A stretch of 64,000 bases of DNA from Arachnia rubra (lineage in GTDB: Bacteria; Actinomycetota; Actinomycetes; Propionibacteriales; Propionibacteriaceae): NCBI RefSeq assembly GCF_019973735.1, contig NZ_AP024463.1, forward strand, positions 1,302,001 through 1,366,000. Direction: 5' to 3'. The notes under the pieces were generated by a model. That model was not told the DNA's origin, searched no databases, and worked only from the letters and a program-made list of their open reading frames with translations. Shown one piece after another: positions 10,094 through 19,375 of this stretch. The number at the start of each line of letters is the position of its first letter. The first letter of the stretch is position 1. The position numbers and the translations under genes are program-made.

Positions 10094-11340
10094 CGGGCCT
10101 CCTGGCGGGCGATGAGCTGGCCCCATCCTTGAGGAACTGTTGTGCCGGGGCCGAAGGCCGACACATTCCAGCCAGAGGCCACCAGCAGCTGGCAGGCCTC
10201 CTCATGGGCGGCTGTCACTGCCGTCGGGAGCTTAAAGGCCCGCGGATCGGGAACTAGGGCATCGAGTTCGGCTATCCGGGCGGTGGCGGCAACCAGCGAC
10301 GCGGCGTCACGGGAGTTGAGCAGGCCGAGCCCGGCCACCACCGTCTGCGCAGTGCCGAGGGCATCCGGATCCGCCAGGCAGTCCTCCAGGGAGGCGCGGC
10401 CGGATGGCTCCACGTCGGTCACCGTGGCCAGCAGCCGGGTTGCCGCTCCCATGGACTCGCCGTGGATGGGGCGGAAGATCAGTCCGTCTGCGCTGAGGAG
10501 GCTGACCCGAAGCCGGTCGTTGAGCAGCTCGGTGGCCAGCGAGGCCGCAAGTGAGAGCACCCACTCGAGTGTGGATCCGGGGCCCTCCCCGATGTGGGCT
10601 GTGGAACGCGTGTCGACGATGATTGTCATGGCGGGGTCCCAGGGCTGTTCCTCCAGCCGCACCATGAGCTCGCCGCGTTTCGCGCTCATCCGCCAGTGCA
10701 CGCGGCGCATCCCGTCGCCATGACGGTGCTCCCTCACTAGTACGTCATCCGTGCCGGCGTGCCCGATGCGCTGGGGAGTGGCGTCTCCGCTGGCGCCCGA
10801 GGTGCGGCCGCCCCGGGGCAGCGCCAGCGGCCATAGGCGTGGCGTGACGCGCAGTGATGTGGTGCGCCCGGTTGCCTGCCAGCTGCGCCAGGCGACGCCG
10901 AAGGCATCGAGGTTACGCACCCTGAGAGGTCCCAGCTGGAAATGGCCACGCTGCTGGGCGAACACGTCGTATCCGGCTGCCTGGTGCCACCGTCCCAGCC
11001 CCCGGATGAGCTCGAAGGTGGCGTCCCTGCCCAGCTGGGACGGCAACTGGTCCCGGAAGCTGAGCGCCGAGAAAGAGATAGTCCTCCGGCTGGCGACCAG
11101 GAGGTTCACACGCGCGGTCTCCCCCACCGGCAGGGACTCGGGCAGGACTGAGCGTTCGCAGGCCAGGCGGGGCGGCAGCGCCAGCACGGCGACAAGGCCC
11201 ACTATGGGCAGGGCAGCGACGAAGACCCCCACCCATGCCAGGTCGGGCTCTCCGATGACTGATGCGCCTGCCGCCAGGAGGCTGCCGATGGTCAGCATGG
11301 CCAGGCCGCGTCCTGTCAGGCCGAAGCGGAACCCCCGCAT
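10090..11340 (-). CDS. DUF58 domain-containing membrane protein
   Basis: A 416-residue protein with two N-terminal membrane segments (about residues 10-55) and a C-terminal DUF58/von Willebrand A-like domain. The family signature region VREHRHGDGMRRVHWRMSAK is present near the middle. The start is ATG 11340, one base after the moxR stop; an upstream in-frame start would overlap moxR by 80 bases and give serine/proline-rich antisense-like residues. DUF58 proteins are usual MoxR partners and this gene sits between moxR and a transglutaminase gene with a 4-base overlap, so the three probably form one operon. Confidence 0.88.
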   Translation of the reverse strand: MRGFRFGLTGRGLAMLTIGSLLAAGASVIGEPDLAWVGVFVAALPIVGLVAVLALPPRLACERSVLPESLPVGETARVNLLVASRRTISFSALSFRDQLPSQLGRDATFELIRGLGRWHQAAGYDVFAQQRGHFQLGPLRVRNLDAFGVAWRSWQATGRTTSLRVTPRLWPLALPRGGRTSGASGDATPQRIGHAGTDDVLVREHRHGDGMRRVHWRMSAKRGELMVRLEEQPWDPAMTIIVDTRSTAHIGEGPGSTLEWVLSLAASLATELLNDRLRVSLLSADGLIFRPIHGESMGAATRLLATVTDVEPSGRASLEDCLADPDALGTAQTVVAGLGLLNSRDAASLVAATARIAELDALVPDPRAFKLPTAVTAAHEEACQLLVASGWNVSAFGPGTTVPQGWGQLIARQEAR

Positions 11341-11341
11341 C

Positions 11342-12313
11342 TCAGCTCCGGTGCGGCGGCTGGGTGGAGGCGACGATGTGCTCGATGACGGTCTCATTCG
11401 ACTGCCGCGCGACCTGGGCATCGACTGTCAGCAGCACCCGGTGGGCCAGCACCGGGACAGCCAGATTGCCGACATCCTCTGGGATGACGTAGTCGCGTCC
11501 CTGGAGAGATGCCTCGACCCGTGCGGCGCGCATCAGATGAACGCAGCTGCGGGGACTTGCACCGAGGCGGAGCTCCGGGTGCCCGCGGGTGGCGGCCACC
11601 AGGCGCACGATGTAGTCGTTGATCACGGGAGCGACGTAGATCCTCTGTATCGCCGCGATGGCCCGCTCCACGTGGGCGACATCTGTAACGGGCTGGACGG
11701 TGGCGAGCTGATCGCCCTCGGCCTGTGCTGTGAGCATCGCCACCTCGGATTGGTGGCCGGGGTAGCCCATCTCGATCCTCGCCATGAAGCGGTCGCGCTG
11801 GGCCTCGGGCAGGGGATAGGTGCCCTCCATCTCGATGGGGTTCTGCGTGGCCACCACCATGAAGGGCCGCTTGAGCCGGTAGGTCTGGCCGTCTGCTGAG
11901 ACCTGTCCCTCGGCCATCGCCTCCAGCAGAGCCGACTGGGTCTTGGGCGAGGCCCGGTTGATCTCGTCCCCCAGCACGATGTTGGCGAAGATGCCGCCGG
12001 GCTTGAACTCGAACTCGCGGGTCTGCTGGTTGAACACAGACACGCCGGTGACATCGCTCGGAAGCAGGTCGGGCGTGAACTGGATGCGGCTGACCGCGCC
12101 CGCGATGGAGCGGCCAAGAGCCCTGGCGAGGACTGTCTTGCCCACCCCCGGGACGTCTTCCAGCAGCAGGTGGCCTTCGGCAAGCAAGACCAGCACAGCC
12201 ATGTGGATCTGGTGCGGTTTCCCCTCGATGACGATGCCGATTGACTGCTTAATCCGGTTTGCCAGGGCGCTTACCTCGGCCAGGGCCAAGGGGGCGGCAG
12301 CGGTCTGGGTCAT
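11342..12313 (-). CDS. moxR: MoxR-family AAA+ ATPase
   Basis: A 323-residue AAA+ ATPase. Walker A is GVPGVGKT (about residues 55-62), Walker B is VLGDEIN (about 112-118), and the sensor-1 region is VATQNPIEMEGTYPLPEAQ, diagnostic of MoxR. MoxR proteins act as chaperone-like ATPases helping assembly of metal- or vWA-domain complexes; here the partner is the downstream DUF58 protein. An AGGAG ribosome site lies just upstream of ATG 12313. The gene is divergent from mraZ across a 173-base region that holds the MraZ boxes. Confidence 0.92.
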   Translation of the reverse strand: MTQTAAAPLALAEVSALANRIKQSIGIVIEGKPHQIHMAVLVLLAEGHLLLEDVPGVGKTVLARALGRSIAGAVSRIQFTPDLLPSDVTGVSVFNQQTREFEFKPGGIFANIVLGDEINRASPKTQSALLEAMAEGQVSADGQTYRLKRPFMVVATQNPIEMEGTYPLPEAQRDRFMARIEMGYPGHQSEVAMLTAQAEGDQLATVQPVTDVAHVERAIAAIQRIYVAPVINDYIVRLVAATRGHPELRLGASPRSCVHLMRAARVEASLQGRDYVIPEDVGNLAVPVLAHRVLLTVDAQVARQSNETVIEHIVASTQPPHRS

Positions 12314-12366
12314 GGGGCTCCTAGGGACTCGCGACGCTTTCTCGACGTGGATGAAGCCTAGGGCAT

Positions 12367-12396
12367 TGATTCAACACGCCCAATGAGCATGACATG
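12367..12396 (+). promoter_or_regulatory. Putative promoter of the mraZ/dcw operon
   Basis: TTGATT (12367-12372) and TGACAT (12391-12396) are 18 bases apart and immediately precede the GTGG repeat array. The -10 match is partial. Transcription would start close to the first repeat, placing the repeats in the leader. Confidence 0.35.
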
Positions 12397-12402
12397 GCCG
12401 AG

Positions 12403-12470
12403 GTGGGGTCTGAGTGGAGGAAAGTGGGGTAATGTGGTGCTAAGTGGAGCGAAGTGGGGGCTTTGTGGAG
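12403..12470 (+). promoter_or_regulatory. Array of seven MraZ boxes (GTGG repeats)
   Basis: GTGGGG, GTGGAG, GTGGGG, GTGGTG, GTGGAG, GTGGGG and GTGGAG begin at 12403, 12414, 12424, 12434, 12444, 12454 and 12465, so the steps are 11, 10, 10, 10, 10 and 11 bases. MraZ is known to repress its own operon by binding direct repeats of this kind spaced one helical turn apart; other species typically have three or four. The array runs up to within 16 bases of the mraZ start codon, and its last copy overlaps a possible ribosome site (GGAGGA). Confidence 0.85.
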
Positions 12471-12486
12471 GAGAGGGGGTTTCCGG

Positions 12487-12921
12487 TTGTTCCTGGGCAC
12501 TCACACGCCGAAGCTGGACGAGAAGGGACGTCTGATCCTTCCTGCGAGGTTTCGGGAAGCCCTCGAAGGGGGGCTGGTCGTGACGCGCACCCAGGAACGG
12601 GCACTCGCCATCTACCCCAAAGACACTTTCGAGGCACTCATGGCCCCCGTGAGCGCTGCGCCTTCCACGCTGAAGCAGGTCCGTGACTATCAGCGCATGC
12701 TGACCGCAGGAGCCAGCTTCGAGGTCCCAGACCGGCAGGGCAGGATCACGATTCCCCCGATCTTGCGCGCCTATGCGGGTCTGGAACGCGACGTCGTGGT
12801 GATCGGTGCCATGAACCGGGCTGAGATCTGGGACGCCGAGCACTGGGCCGAATACCAGGCGGAGCAGGAGTCAGGTTTCGCCGAACTTGATGCCGAACTG
12901 CTGTCCCAGCTGGGGCAGTGA
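12487..12921 (+). CDS. mraZ: Transcriptional regulator MraZ
   Basis: A 144-residue DNA-binding protein with two AbrB-like swapped-hairpin repeats, beginning LFLGTHTPKLDEKGRL, the conserved MraZ start. It forms rings that bind the upstream GTGG boxes and repress the division/cell-wall cluster. TTG at 12487 is chosen because it places FLGTHTPKLDEKGR at the N-terminus as in the family and follows AGGGGG by seven bases; the earlier in-frame ATG at 12454 lies inside the operator array. It is the first gene of the dcw operon. Confidence 0.92.
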   Translation: MFLGTHTPKLDEKGRLILPARFREALEGGLVVTRTQERALAIYPKDTFEALMAPVSAAPSTLKQVRDYQRMLTAGASFEVPDRQGRITIPPILRAYAGLERDVVVIGAMNRAEIWDAEHWAEYQAEQESGFAELDAELLSQLGQ

Positions 12922-13065
12922 GCCCCCGAGGCGGTGGTCCATCACCGGGGCGACCCTGGCCTTTCTTCCCCGAGGCCAGGTGCGACTCCGGTGGAGGAAC
13001 CTCCGCCCCGGGCACCGGACCGGCAACACCACTGGGCACACGAGACGAAGGGAGGGAAGCGGAGG

Positions 13066-14016
13066 ATGAGCACGGACGTGCATGATCCGGTCATGATCGG
13101 CCGGGTCATCGAGCTGCTTTCCCCGGCCCTCGTCGCGCCCGGTGCCGTCTGTGTCGACTGCACCCTTGGGCTCGCCGGACACGCACGCGGCCTTCTAGAG
13201 GCAGCGCCCTCGGCCCGGTTCGTCGGCATCGACCGTGACCCTGATGCCTTGGCTGTCGCGCGAGAAAGGCTTGGGCCCCTCGCGCGGCGGGTGACCCTGG
13301 TCAAGGCCGTCTACGACGAGCTACCCGATGTGCTCGCCGGTCTCGGGATTGGTCAGGTCCAGGCAGTCCTGGCCGACCTTGGGCTCAGCTCCCTCCAGAT
13401 CGACCGCCGGGACCGGGGCTTCGCCTACCGGGTGGACGCCCCCCTCGACATGCGCATGAGCGCCGGTGAGGGGCCCACCGCCGCCGACCTGCTCAACACC
13501 GCTCCCACGACAGAACTCACCCAGATCCTGCGCCGCTACGGCGAGGAGAGGTTCGCGGAACGCATTGCCACCGCGATCGTGCAGGCGCGGGGAAGCGAGC
13601 CCCTCACCTCGTCAGCTCAGCTCGTCGAGATCATCTCCAGCGCTATTCCCGCCGCTGCCAGGCAGGCTCCTGGACACCCTGCGAAACGCACCTTCCAAGC
13701 GCTCCGGATCGCGGTCAACGACGAGCTGGCCGTGCTGGGACGCTTCCTGCCCGCCGCCACGGGAGCCCTGGCAGTCGGTGGCCGGATCGCGGTCCTGGCC
13801 TATCACTCCCTGGAGGACCGGATGGTGAAGCAGCATTTCGCGGCCCTGGTTGCCGACGGGGCGCCGCGGGACATGCCGGTCGTCCCCGAACACCTCCAAC
13901 CCAGGTTCAAGCTCCTGACGAGGGGGGCGGAACGGCCCGCTGAACAGGAAACCCAGTCCAACCCTCGTGCGGCATCCGCCAGGCTGCGCGCCGCAACCCG
14001 AATCAAGGAGGCATAG
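13066..14016 (+). CDS. rsmH: 16S rRNA (cytosine(1402)-N(4))-methyltransferase RsmH
   Basis: A 316-residue SAM-dependent methyltransferase that modifies C1402 in the 16S rRNA decoding centre. The SAM-binding region is [17 protein letters not shown] near residue 28, and the family motifs [28 protein letters not shown] and [13 protein letters not shown] are all visible. ATG 13066 follows GGAGGG by nine bases and starts [10 protein letters not shown], matching the family (HxPV); the open frame upstream has no such match. A 144-base gap separates it from mraZ. Its TAG stop shares a base with the GTG start of the next gene. Confidence 0.95.
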   Translation: MSTDVHDPVMIGRVIELLSPALVAPGAVCVDCTLGLAGHARGLLEAAPSARFVGIDRDPDALAVARERLGPLARRVTLVKAVYDELPDVLAGLGIGQVQAVLADLGLSSLQIDRRDRGFAYRVDAPLDMRMSAGEGPTAADLLNTAPTTELTQILRRYGEERFAERIATAIVQARGSEPLTSSAQLVEIISSAIPAAARQAPGHPAKRTFQALRIAVNDELAVLGRFLPAATGALAVGGRIAVLAYHSLEDRMVKQHFAALVADGAPRDMPVVPEHLQPRFKLLTRGAERPAEQETQSNPRAASARLRAATRIKEA

Positions 14017-14544
14017 TGAGCGCCCTCGCCGCTGAAGCCGAGCACCACGACCGGGAACCGTCACGTCCCCGGCTGCGACTCGTCCCCCCCGGTCAAGGCA
14101 GGTGTCTCCACCTTCGGGTTTCTGGTGATTCTCGCGGTCCTGGTGGTGGTCGGGATGGGGGCCGTCATGGTGGTCACCACCCAGGTTGGTGCGCAGTCCC
14201 GTGACCTGACGAACCTCCGTAAGGAGGCCAACCAGCTCTCCTACAAGGCAGCTGCGCTCCGCACCGAGCTCCAGGGAGTCTCCAGCAGCGGGTCCCTGGC
14301 CCTGCGTGCCTCGGAACTCGGGATGGTGCCGAACCCGTTCCCGGCGTTCGTGGATCTGTCAAACGGCAGTGTCCTCGGAGAGCCCACACCGGTCAGCGGA
14401 AACGAGGCTCCTTATCTGACAGGGCGGTCCCCGTCCCGCCAGCCCGCGGCCACGGCAACCCCGGACCCCACCCCGCCGGCAGCCCAGCAGACGCAAGAGT
14501 CGGCAGGGCAGGCGACTGCGCAGACTGAGATGGGTGAACAGTGA
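14016..14544 (+). CDS. ftsL: FtsL-like cell division protein, split by a +1 frameshift
   Basis: A bitopic division protein in the position of FtsL, between rsmH and ftsI. The first frame from GTG 14016 gives MSALAAEAEHHDREPSRPRL and the second frame carries the transmembrane helix (FLVILAVLVVVGMGAVMVV) and a short coiled coil (DLTNLRKEANQLSYKAAALR). Dropping one C from the C7 run at 14084-14090 joins them through LRLVPPVKAGVSTFGF, giving 175 residues. A Pro/Thr/Gln-rich tail follows (about 130-175). FtsL proteins are too divergent for a certain name; topology and locus support it. GTGA overlap with ftsI. Confidence 0.75.
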
Positions 14545-16428
14545 GTCCGCGTCCACCGGGCCGCTCCCGGAGCGGGCCGGCAACCCGCAGGGCGTCGCAT
14601 GGCCGGCGTTACCGCCGCGTGTGGCGGATGCCCCTGGGCCGTTCCGGCATGCGCATCCGCGCGTTCATGATGGCCCTGCTGCTGCTGGTGGTCGTCTGCG
14701 TTGGGCGTGCCGTCCAGCTGCAAGCCCTGGAGGCCCAGACATTCGCCGCGCAGGCGGCGGAGAAGATGCAGAACACGCGCGAGCTGCTGCCCGACCGGGG
14801 GATGATCGCCGACCGCAACGGAGTGGTACTCGCTGCCACCGAGCCGGCGATGCACATCACAGCCGACCCAGAGATGGTGCAGTCCAATGGTGCAGACAAG
14901 CGCTACGCGGTCAGTGCCAAGAAGCAGGAGGAGGCGGAAGCGGCGCCGCAGGCCGTCGCCAAGATCCTCGCCACGCATCTGGGGGGCAGCGAGTCGAAGT
15001 ACCTTGAGATCCTGCTGACCAAGGATTCCAAGCATGCGGAGATCGCCAGGCATGTCCCGGCAGCCACCTGGACCGAGATCGAGAACGACATGCGCAAGGG
15101 AATCGACGGCGACGGCAAGCGTCGCTGGTATGGGTTGTTTGCCCAGCCCGACCCCATGCGCACCTACCCGAACCGGGCGCTGGCGAGCAACGTCGTCGGT
15201 TTCGTCAACGGCGAGGGAAAGGGCTCCGCGGGGCTTGAGGGCCTGCTCGACTCGCAGCTGGCGGGCACCCCTGGCCAGGAAGTCTATGAGCACTCCACCT
15301 ACGGGCGTATCCCGCTGGGGACTAATGTTCTCACCCCCCCCGGTGAACGGCATCAACTACTCCCTGACGCTGGATGCGGACCTGCAGTGGTTCTCGGAGC
15401 AGGCGCTGGCCGATGGCATTGCGAAGGCCGGGGCGAAGACGGGATCCATCCTCGTGATGAACCCGAACAACGGCGAGATCCTCGCCCTGGCGACGGCGCC
15501 GTCCTTCGACTCTGCTAACCCTGGGGCCGCTGATCCAGGGAACCTGGGGAACCGCACCGTGACGGAGGCCTTCGAACCGGGATCCACCGAGAAAGTCCTG
15601 ACCATGGCCGCTCTCGCCGACTCGGGCCTGGTCACGCCAGACACAAAAGTCGACATCCCGGCCCGGATCGCTTCCGGGGGTGGGTACGTCACCGACTCAT
15701 TCGAGCACGGGCAGATCAAGCTGACCGCACGTGGCGTGATGGCGCAGTCCTCCAACATCGGCACCATCAAACTGACCCGCCAGATGGACAGGGAGAAGCT
15801 GCACGAGTACCTCACGTCCTTCGGTCTCGGTTCGGTCCCGGGGGTGGGACTGCCCGCCGAGAGCGCCGGGTCAGTGCCCGCAGCCGACATGGCCGACTAT
15901 ACGCGCGACCAGATCTCCTTTGGGCAGGGACTCTCGGTCACGACCGTCCAGATGGGGGCCGCGCTGTCAGCCGCTGTGAACGGAGGCACCTATCACCAGC
16001 CGCAGATCATCCGCTCGGCGACGAATCCCGACGGGACCCCGGTGTCACTGGCCGCTCCATCCTCACACCGCGTGATCTCCGAGGAGGCCTCTGGCATGGT
16101 GGTGAACATGATGGAGGCTGTCATCACGAGCGCCAGCTCAGAGCGGGCCATCCCCGGCTACCGTACGGCTGGCAAGTCGGGTACTGCCCAGCGGTATGAC
16201 CCCAGCTGCAAGTGCTACAACGGCTACACCTCATCCTTCGTGGGTGTCGCCCCGGCGGACAAGCCGCAACTGCTCGTCTATGTTGTGCTCGACCAGCCCA
16301 CCAACGGCAACCTCGGCAGCCAGCTGGCCCTTCCCGTGGTCAACAACGTGCTCCAGATGGCGCTGCCCAGGTATAACGTGGTGCCCTCCAGCACACCGGC
16401 CCCGAAAGAACCTCTGACATGGGAGTGA
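14541..16428 (+). CDS. ftsI: Peptidoglycan transpeptidase FtsI (PBP3), split by a +1 frameshift
   Basis: The division-specific penicillin-binding protein, acting with FtsW in septal synthesis. It has a basic cytoplasmic N-terminus, one membrane helix (about residues 37-55), a dimerisation domain, and a transpeptidase domain with GSTEK (Ser348 after repair), SSN and KSGT motifs. The frame changes at a C8 run, 15334-15341; removing one C gives NVLTPPVNGINYSL and a 628-residue protein. KSGT replaces the usual KTGT. A serine near the active site is normal for the family. Since the gene is essential, the frameshift is probably a sequence error. The stop overlaps murE by 10 bases. Confidence 0.9.
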
Positions 16429-17942
16429 ACACGCTCCGGCCCGCTGTGGTTCCCGCAGCCGGGCTCGGTGACGTCCTCGAGGGACTCGGCGTCTGCGGTG
16501 ATGCCGGGGAGGTCCTCGTCACGGGGGTGTGCCTGGACTCACGCCTGGTGCGGCCTGGTGACCTCTACGTGGCGCTACCGGGGCTGCATGCCCATGGAGC
16601 GGGGTTCACCGGGCAGGCGGTGGGACGCGGGGCGGTCGCTGTCCTCACCGACCCTGAGGGGGCCAGTGCCGCTGGTGACCCGGGGGTTCCCATCCTGGTC
16701 AGCGAGAGGCTGCGCCCGGTGATGGCCGCGGTGAGTGCGCGGGTCTATGGTGAGCCGGCGCGGGGACTTGAGCTCTTCGGGGTCACCGGCACCAACGGCA
16801 AGACCACCACGGTTGCCCTGCTGGAGGCCACGCTCGCCGCTATGGGACGGCGGGTTGGCACCATCGGGACCCTGGGATTCCGCATCGGCGGCAGAGCCCT
16901 GGCCTCCGGCCGCGGGACAGTCACCACTCCGGACTCCCCGGACCTCCAGGGACTGCTGGCGGTGATGAGGGAGCAGGGCGCCGAGGCCGTGGCGATCGAG
17001 GTCTCCAGCCATGCCATGGCCATGGCCAGGGTCGACGCGATCAGGTTCGAGGTTGCTGCCTTCCTGAACCTGGGGCGAGACCATCTCGATTTCCACCACA
17101 CCGTGGAGGAATACTTCGAGGCCAAGGCCTCGCTGTTCACCCCGGAACACACCAGGGCCGCCGTCGTCTGGATCGACGACGAGCATGGCCGCCAGGTGGC
17201 CGCCCAGGCCCGCGCAGCCGGTCTGCCGGTCGCGACAGCCGGAACCGGCGACGAGGCTGACTACCGCCTCACGGGCTACGAACCGGTTGCCCCGCTGGGT
17301 GGTCGTGCCCGGCTTCGCACCCCCTCCGAGGAGGTGACGGTGAGTCTCGGGCTGCCTGGCTGGCACAACATGGTCGATGCGGCGGTCGCCATCGCGATGC
17401 TGGAGCGGGCGGGGGTCCCCGCCGGCCTCGCATTGCCTGGCCTGGCCCAGGCTCAGGTGCCAGGACGGATGCAGGTGCTGCCGCTGCCCGGCAACGCGCC
17501 CACCGTGATCGTGGACTTCGCCCACACCCCGCAGGCGGTGGCGGCCACCCTAGAAGCCCTTCAGGGGTTCGCGCAGGTGATCACCGTCGTCGGATGCGGG
17601 GGGGACCGGGATCCGGACAAGCGCCCCATGATGGGACACGCGGCGAGCAGCCGCAGTGACATTCTGATCATTACCGATGACAATCCCCGGAGCGAGGATC
17701 CGGCCAGTATCCGGGCTGCGATGATTGCTGGAACCGCGGATTCCCGGGCGCGGGTCATCGAGGTGGGGGGACGGGGCCAGGCGATCGATTTGGCCCTTGC
17801 CACCGCTGGCCGCGATAGTGTTGTGGCGATTCTCGGGAAGGGCCATGAGCAGGGCCAGCAGATAGGAGACCGGATCGTGGCCTTCGACGATGCCGTAGTT
17901 GCTCTCGAGGCCTGGCGACGGATGGAAGGAAGTGGTCGATGA
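16419..17942 (+). CDS. murE: UDP-N-acetylmuramoyl-tripeptide synthetase MurE
   Basis: A 507-residue Mur ligase that adds the third amino acid to UDP-MurNAc-L-Ala-D-Glu. The P-loop is [11 protein letters not shown] (about residues 121-131), the carbamylated-lysine region is YFEAKASLF, and the C-terminal specificity motif is DNPRSEDP. DNPR is the diaminopimelate-type motif (lysine enzymes differ), so the cell wall is predicted to contain a diaminopimelate isomer; Propionibacteriaceae typically use the LL form, but the motif does not settle this. ATG 16419 and GTG 16425 are both possible starts. The ATGA overlap with murF indicates coupled translation. Confidence 0.94.
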   Translation: MGVNTLRPAVVPAAGLGDVLEGLGVCGDAGEVLVTGVCLDSRLVRPGDLYVALPGLHAHGAGFTGQAVGRGAVAVLTDPEGASAAGDPGVPILVSERLRPVMAAVSARVYGEPARGLELFGVTGTNGKTTTVALLEATLAAMGRRVGTIGTLGFRIGGRALASGRGTVTTPDSPDLQGLLAVMREQGAEAVAIEVSSHAMAMARVDAIRFEVAAFLNLGRDHLDFHHTVEEYFEAKASLFTPEHTRAAVVWIDDEHGRQVAAQARAAGLPVATAGTGDEADYRLTGYEPVAPLGGRARLRTPSEEVTVSLGLPGWHNMVDAAVAIAMLERAGVPAGLALPGLAQAQVPGRMQVLPLPGNAPTVIVDFAHTPQAVAATLEALQGFAQVITVVGCGGDRDPDKRPMMGHAASSRSDILIITDDNPRSEDPASIRAAMIAGTADSRARVIEVGGRGQAIDLALATAGRDSVVAILGKGHEQGQQIGDRIVAFDDAVVALEAWRRMEGSGR

Positions 17943-19375
17943 GGGCGAGGCGGCTCAGCGAGCTGGTGGATCTGATGCAGCCAGCCGCCGTCGAGGTTGT
18001 GGGCGAGGATGCCGTGGCCGGTCCCGATGTGGTGATCGACAATCGCGTGGCTACTCCCGGCAGTCTCTTCGTCGCCATCCCCGGGGCCCGGGTCGATGGT
18101 CATGCATACGCTCGTGAGGCTGCCGCCGCCGGGGCCGCAGCTGTGCTCGGCAACCATGTGACTGATGCCGGGGTGGCCCATGTCCTGGTGGAGGACTCTG
18201 TCCAGGGACTCTCGTGGCTGGCCCGGGGCCTGGTGCGGGAGGCGCGTGCCCGGGGGATGGTCAGTCTCGGTGTGACGGGATCGTCCGGGAAGACCTCCAC
18301 CAAGGACCTCCTGGCGCAGGTGCTGGAGGCCAAGGGCCCGACGGTCGCTCCAGCGGGCAGCCAGAACAATGAGATCGGTGTTCCGCTGACGGCATGCCGG
18401 GTCGATGACTCCACCCGCTTCCTGGTCAGCGAGATGGGTTCCCGGGGGGTGGGGCACATCGAGTGGCTCACCTCGCTGGTGGGGCTCGACGTCGGGGTGG
18501 TGCTCAATATCGGGCGCGCTCACGTGGGGGAGTTCGGCGGGATCGAGCAGACAGCTCAGGCTAAATCCGAGATCATCGCTGGCCTGCAACCCAATGGCTG
18601 GGCGGTGTTGAATGCCGACGACCCGGCTTGCCGCGCCATGCGGGAGGCCACCGCCGCGCAAGTGGCCTGGTTCGGAGAGGGCGATCTGCCCTCCGGGGCT
18701 GATCTACTGGTGACGGCGCGTGACGTCGTATGTGACGAGTTCTCCCGGGCCGGTTTCACCCTGGTGGCCTCCCGTGATGGGGAGAGCCTGTCCGCGCCGG
18801 TTGCGCTGAGAGTCATCGGCCGTCATCAGGTCTCCAACGCCCTGGCAGCCGCAGCGGCTGCCCTGGCGGCAGGGATGACTGTGACGGAGGTGGCTGACGC
18901 ACTCTCGGGCGCTGAGGCCCGGTCTGACTGGCGTATGGACTTGGTGCGCTGTAGTGAGGACAGGATCGTGTTGAACGACTCATACAACGCCAACCCCGAC
19001 TCCATGGCTGCTGCGCTGCGCACTGCCGCTGACCTGGCCGCCAGGCAGCGGCTCCGTCGTCCGGGTGCTCGTGCGGTCGCGGTGCTGGGCGACATGCTGG
19101 AGCTTGGGCCCGACACTGACAGGCTGCATGCTGAGGCGGGTGCCCTCGCGGCCGAGCTAGGGATTGATGAGGTGATCGCGGTCGGGGAGTTCGCCGAGAT
19201 CGTCGCGGAAGCGGCACGCGGCCGGGGCTGCCAGGGCCGGGCCGCCACCCGCGAGGAGGCTAGCCTGCTGGAACTTGGCCCGGGTGACCTGCTGCTGGTC
19301 AAGGGCTCGCGGAGCGTGGGTCTGGAGCTGGTAGCGGATGCTGTGGTTTCAAGGAGCGGGGGCGTTGCCCAGTGA
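17939..19375 (+). CDS. murF: UDP-N-acetylmuramoyl-tripeptide--D-alanyl-D-alanine ligase MurF
   Basis: A 478-residue Mur ligase adding D-Ala-D-Ala to complete the stem peptide. The P-loop reads GVTGSSGKTSTKD (about residues 110-122), the substrate region SQNNEIGVPL and EMGSRGVGHI are typical of MurF, and the C-terminal domain holds NDSYNANPDSM. It overlaps murE by four bases at the start and mraY by four at the end (GTGA), so the cluster is translationally coupled here. Confidence 0.95.
   Translation: MRARRLSELVDLMQPAAVEVVGEDAVAGPDVVIDNRVATPGSLFVAIPGARVDGHAYAREAAAAGAAAVLGNHVTDAGVAHVLVEDSVQGLSWLARGLVREARARGMVSLGVTGSSGKTSTKDLLAQVLEAKGPTVAPAGSQNNEIGVPLTACRVDDSTRFLVSEMGSRGVGHIEWLTSLVGLDVGVVLNIGRAHVGEFGGIEQTAQAKSEIIAGLQPNGWAVLNADDPACRAMREATAAQVAWFGEGDLPSGADLLVTARDVVCDEFSRAGFTLVASRDGESLSAPVALRVIGRHQVSNALAAAAAALAAGMTVTEVADALSGAEARSDWRMDLVRCSEDRIVLNDSYNANPDSMAAALRTAADLAARQRLRRPGARAVAVLGDMLELGPDTDRLHAEAGALAAELGIDEVIAVGEFAEIVAEAARGRGCQGRAATREEASLLELGPGDLLLVKGSRSVGLELVADAVVSRSGGVAQ

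Noticed and set aside
10751..11899. 382-residue plus-strand open frame opposite DUF58 and moxR
   Set aside because: Antisense shadow; no start signal and no recognisable family.
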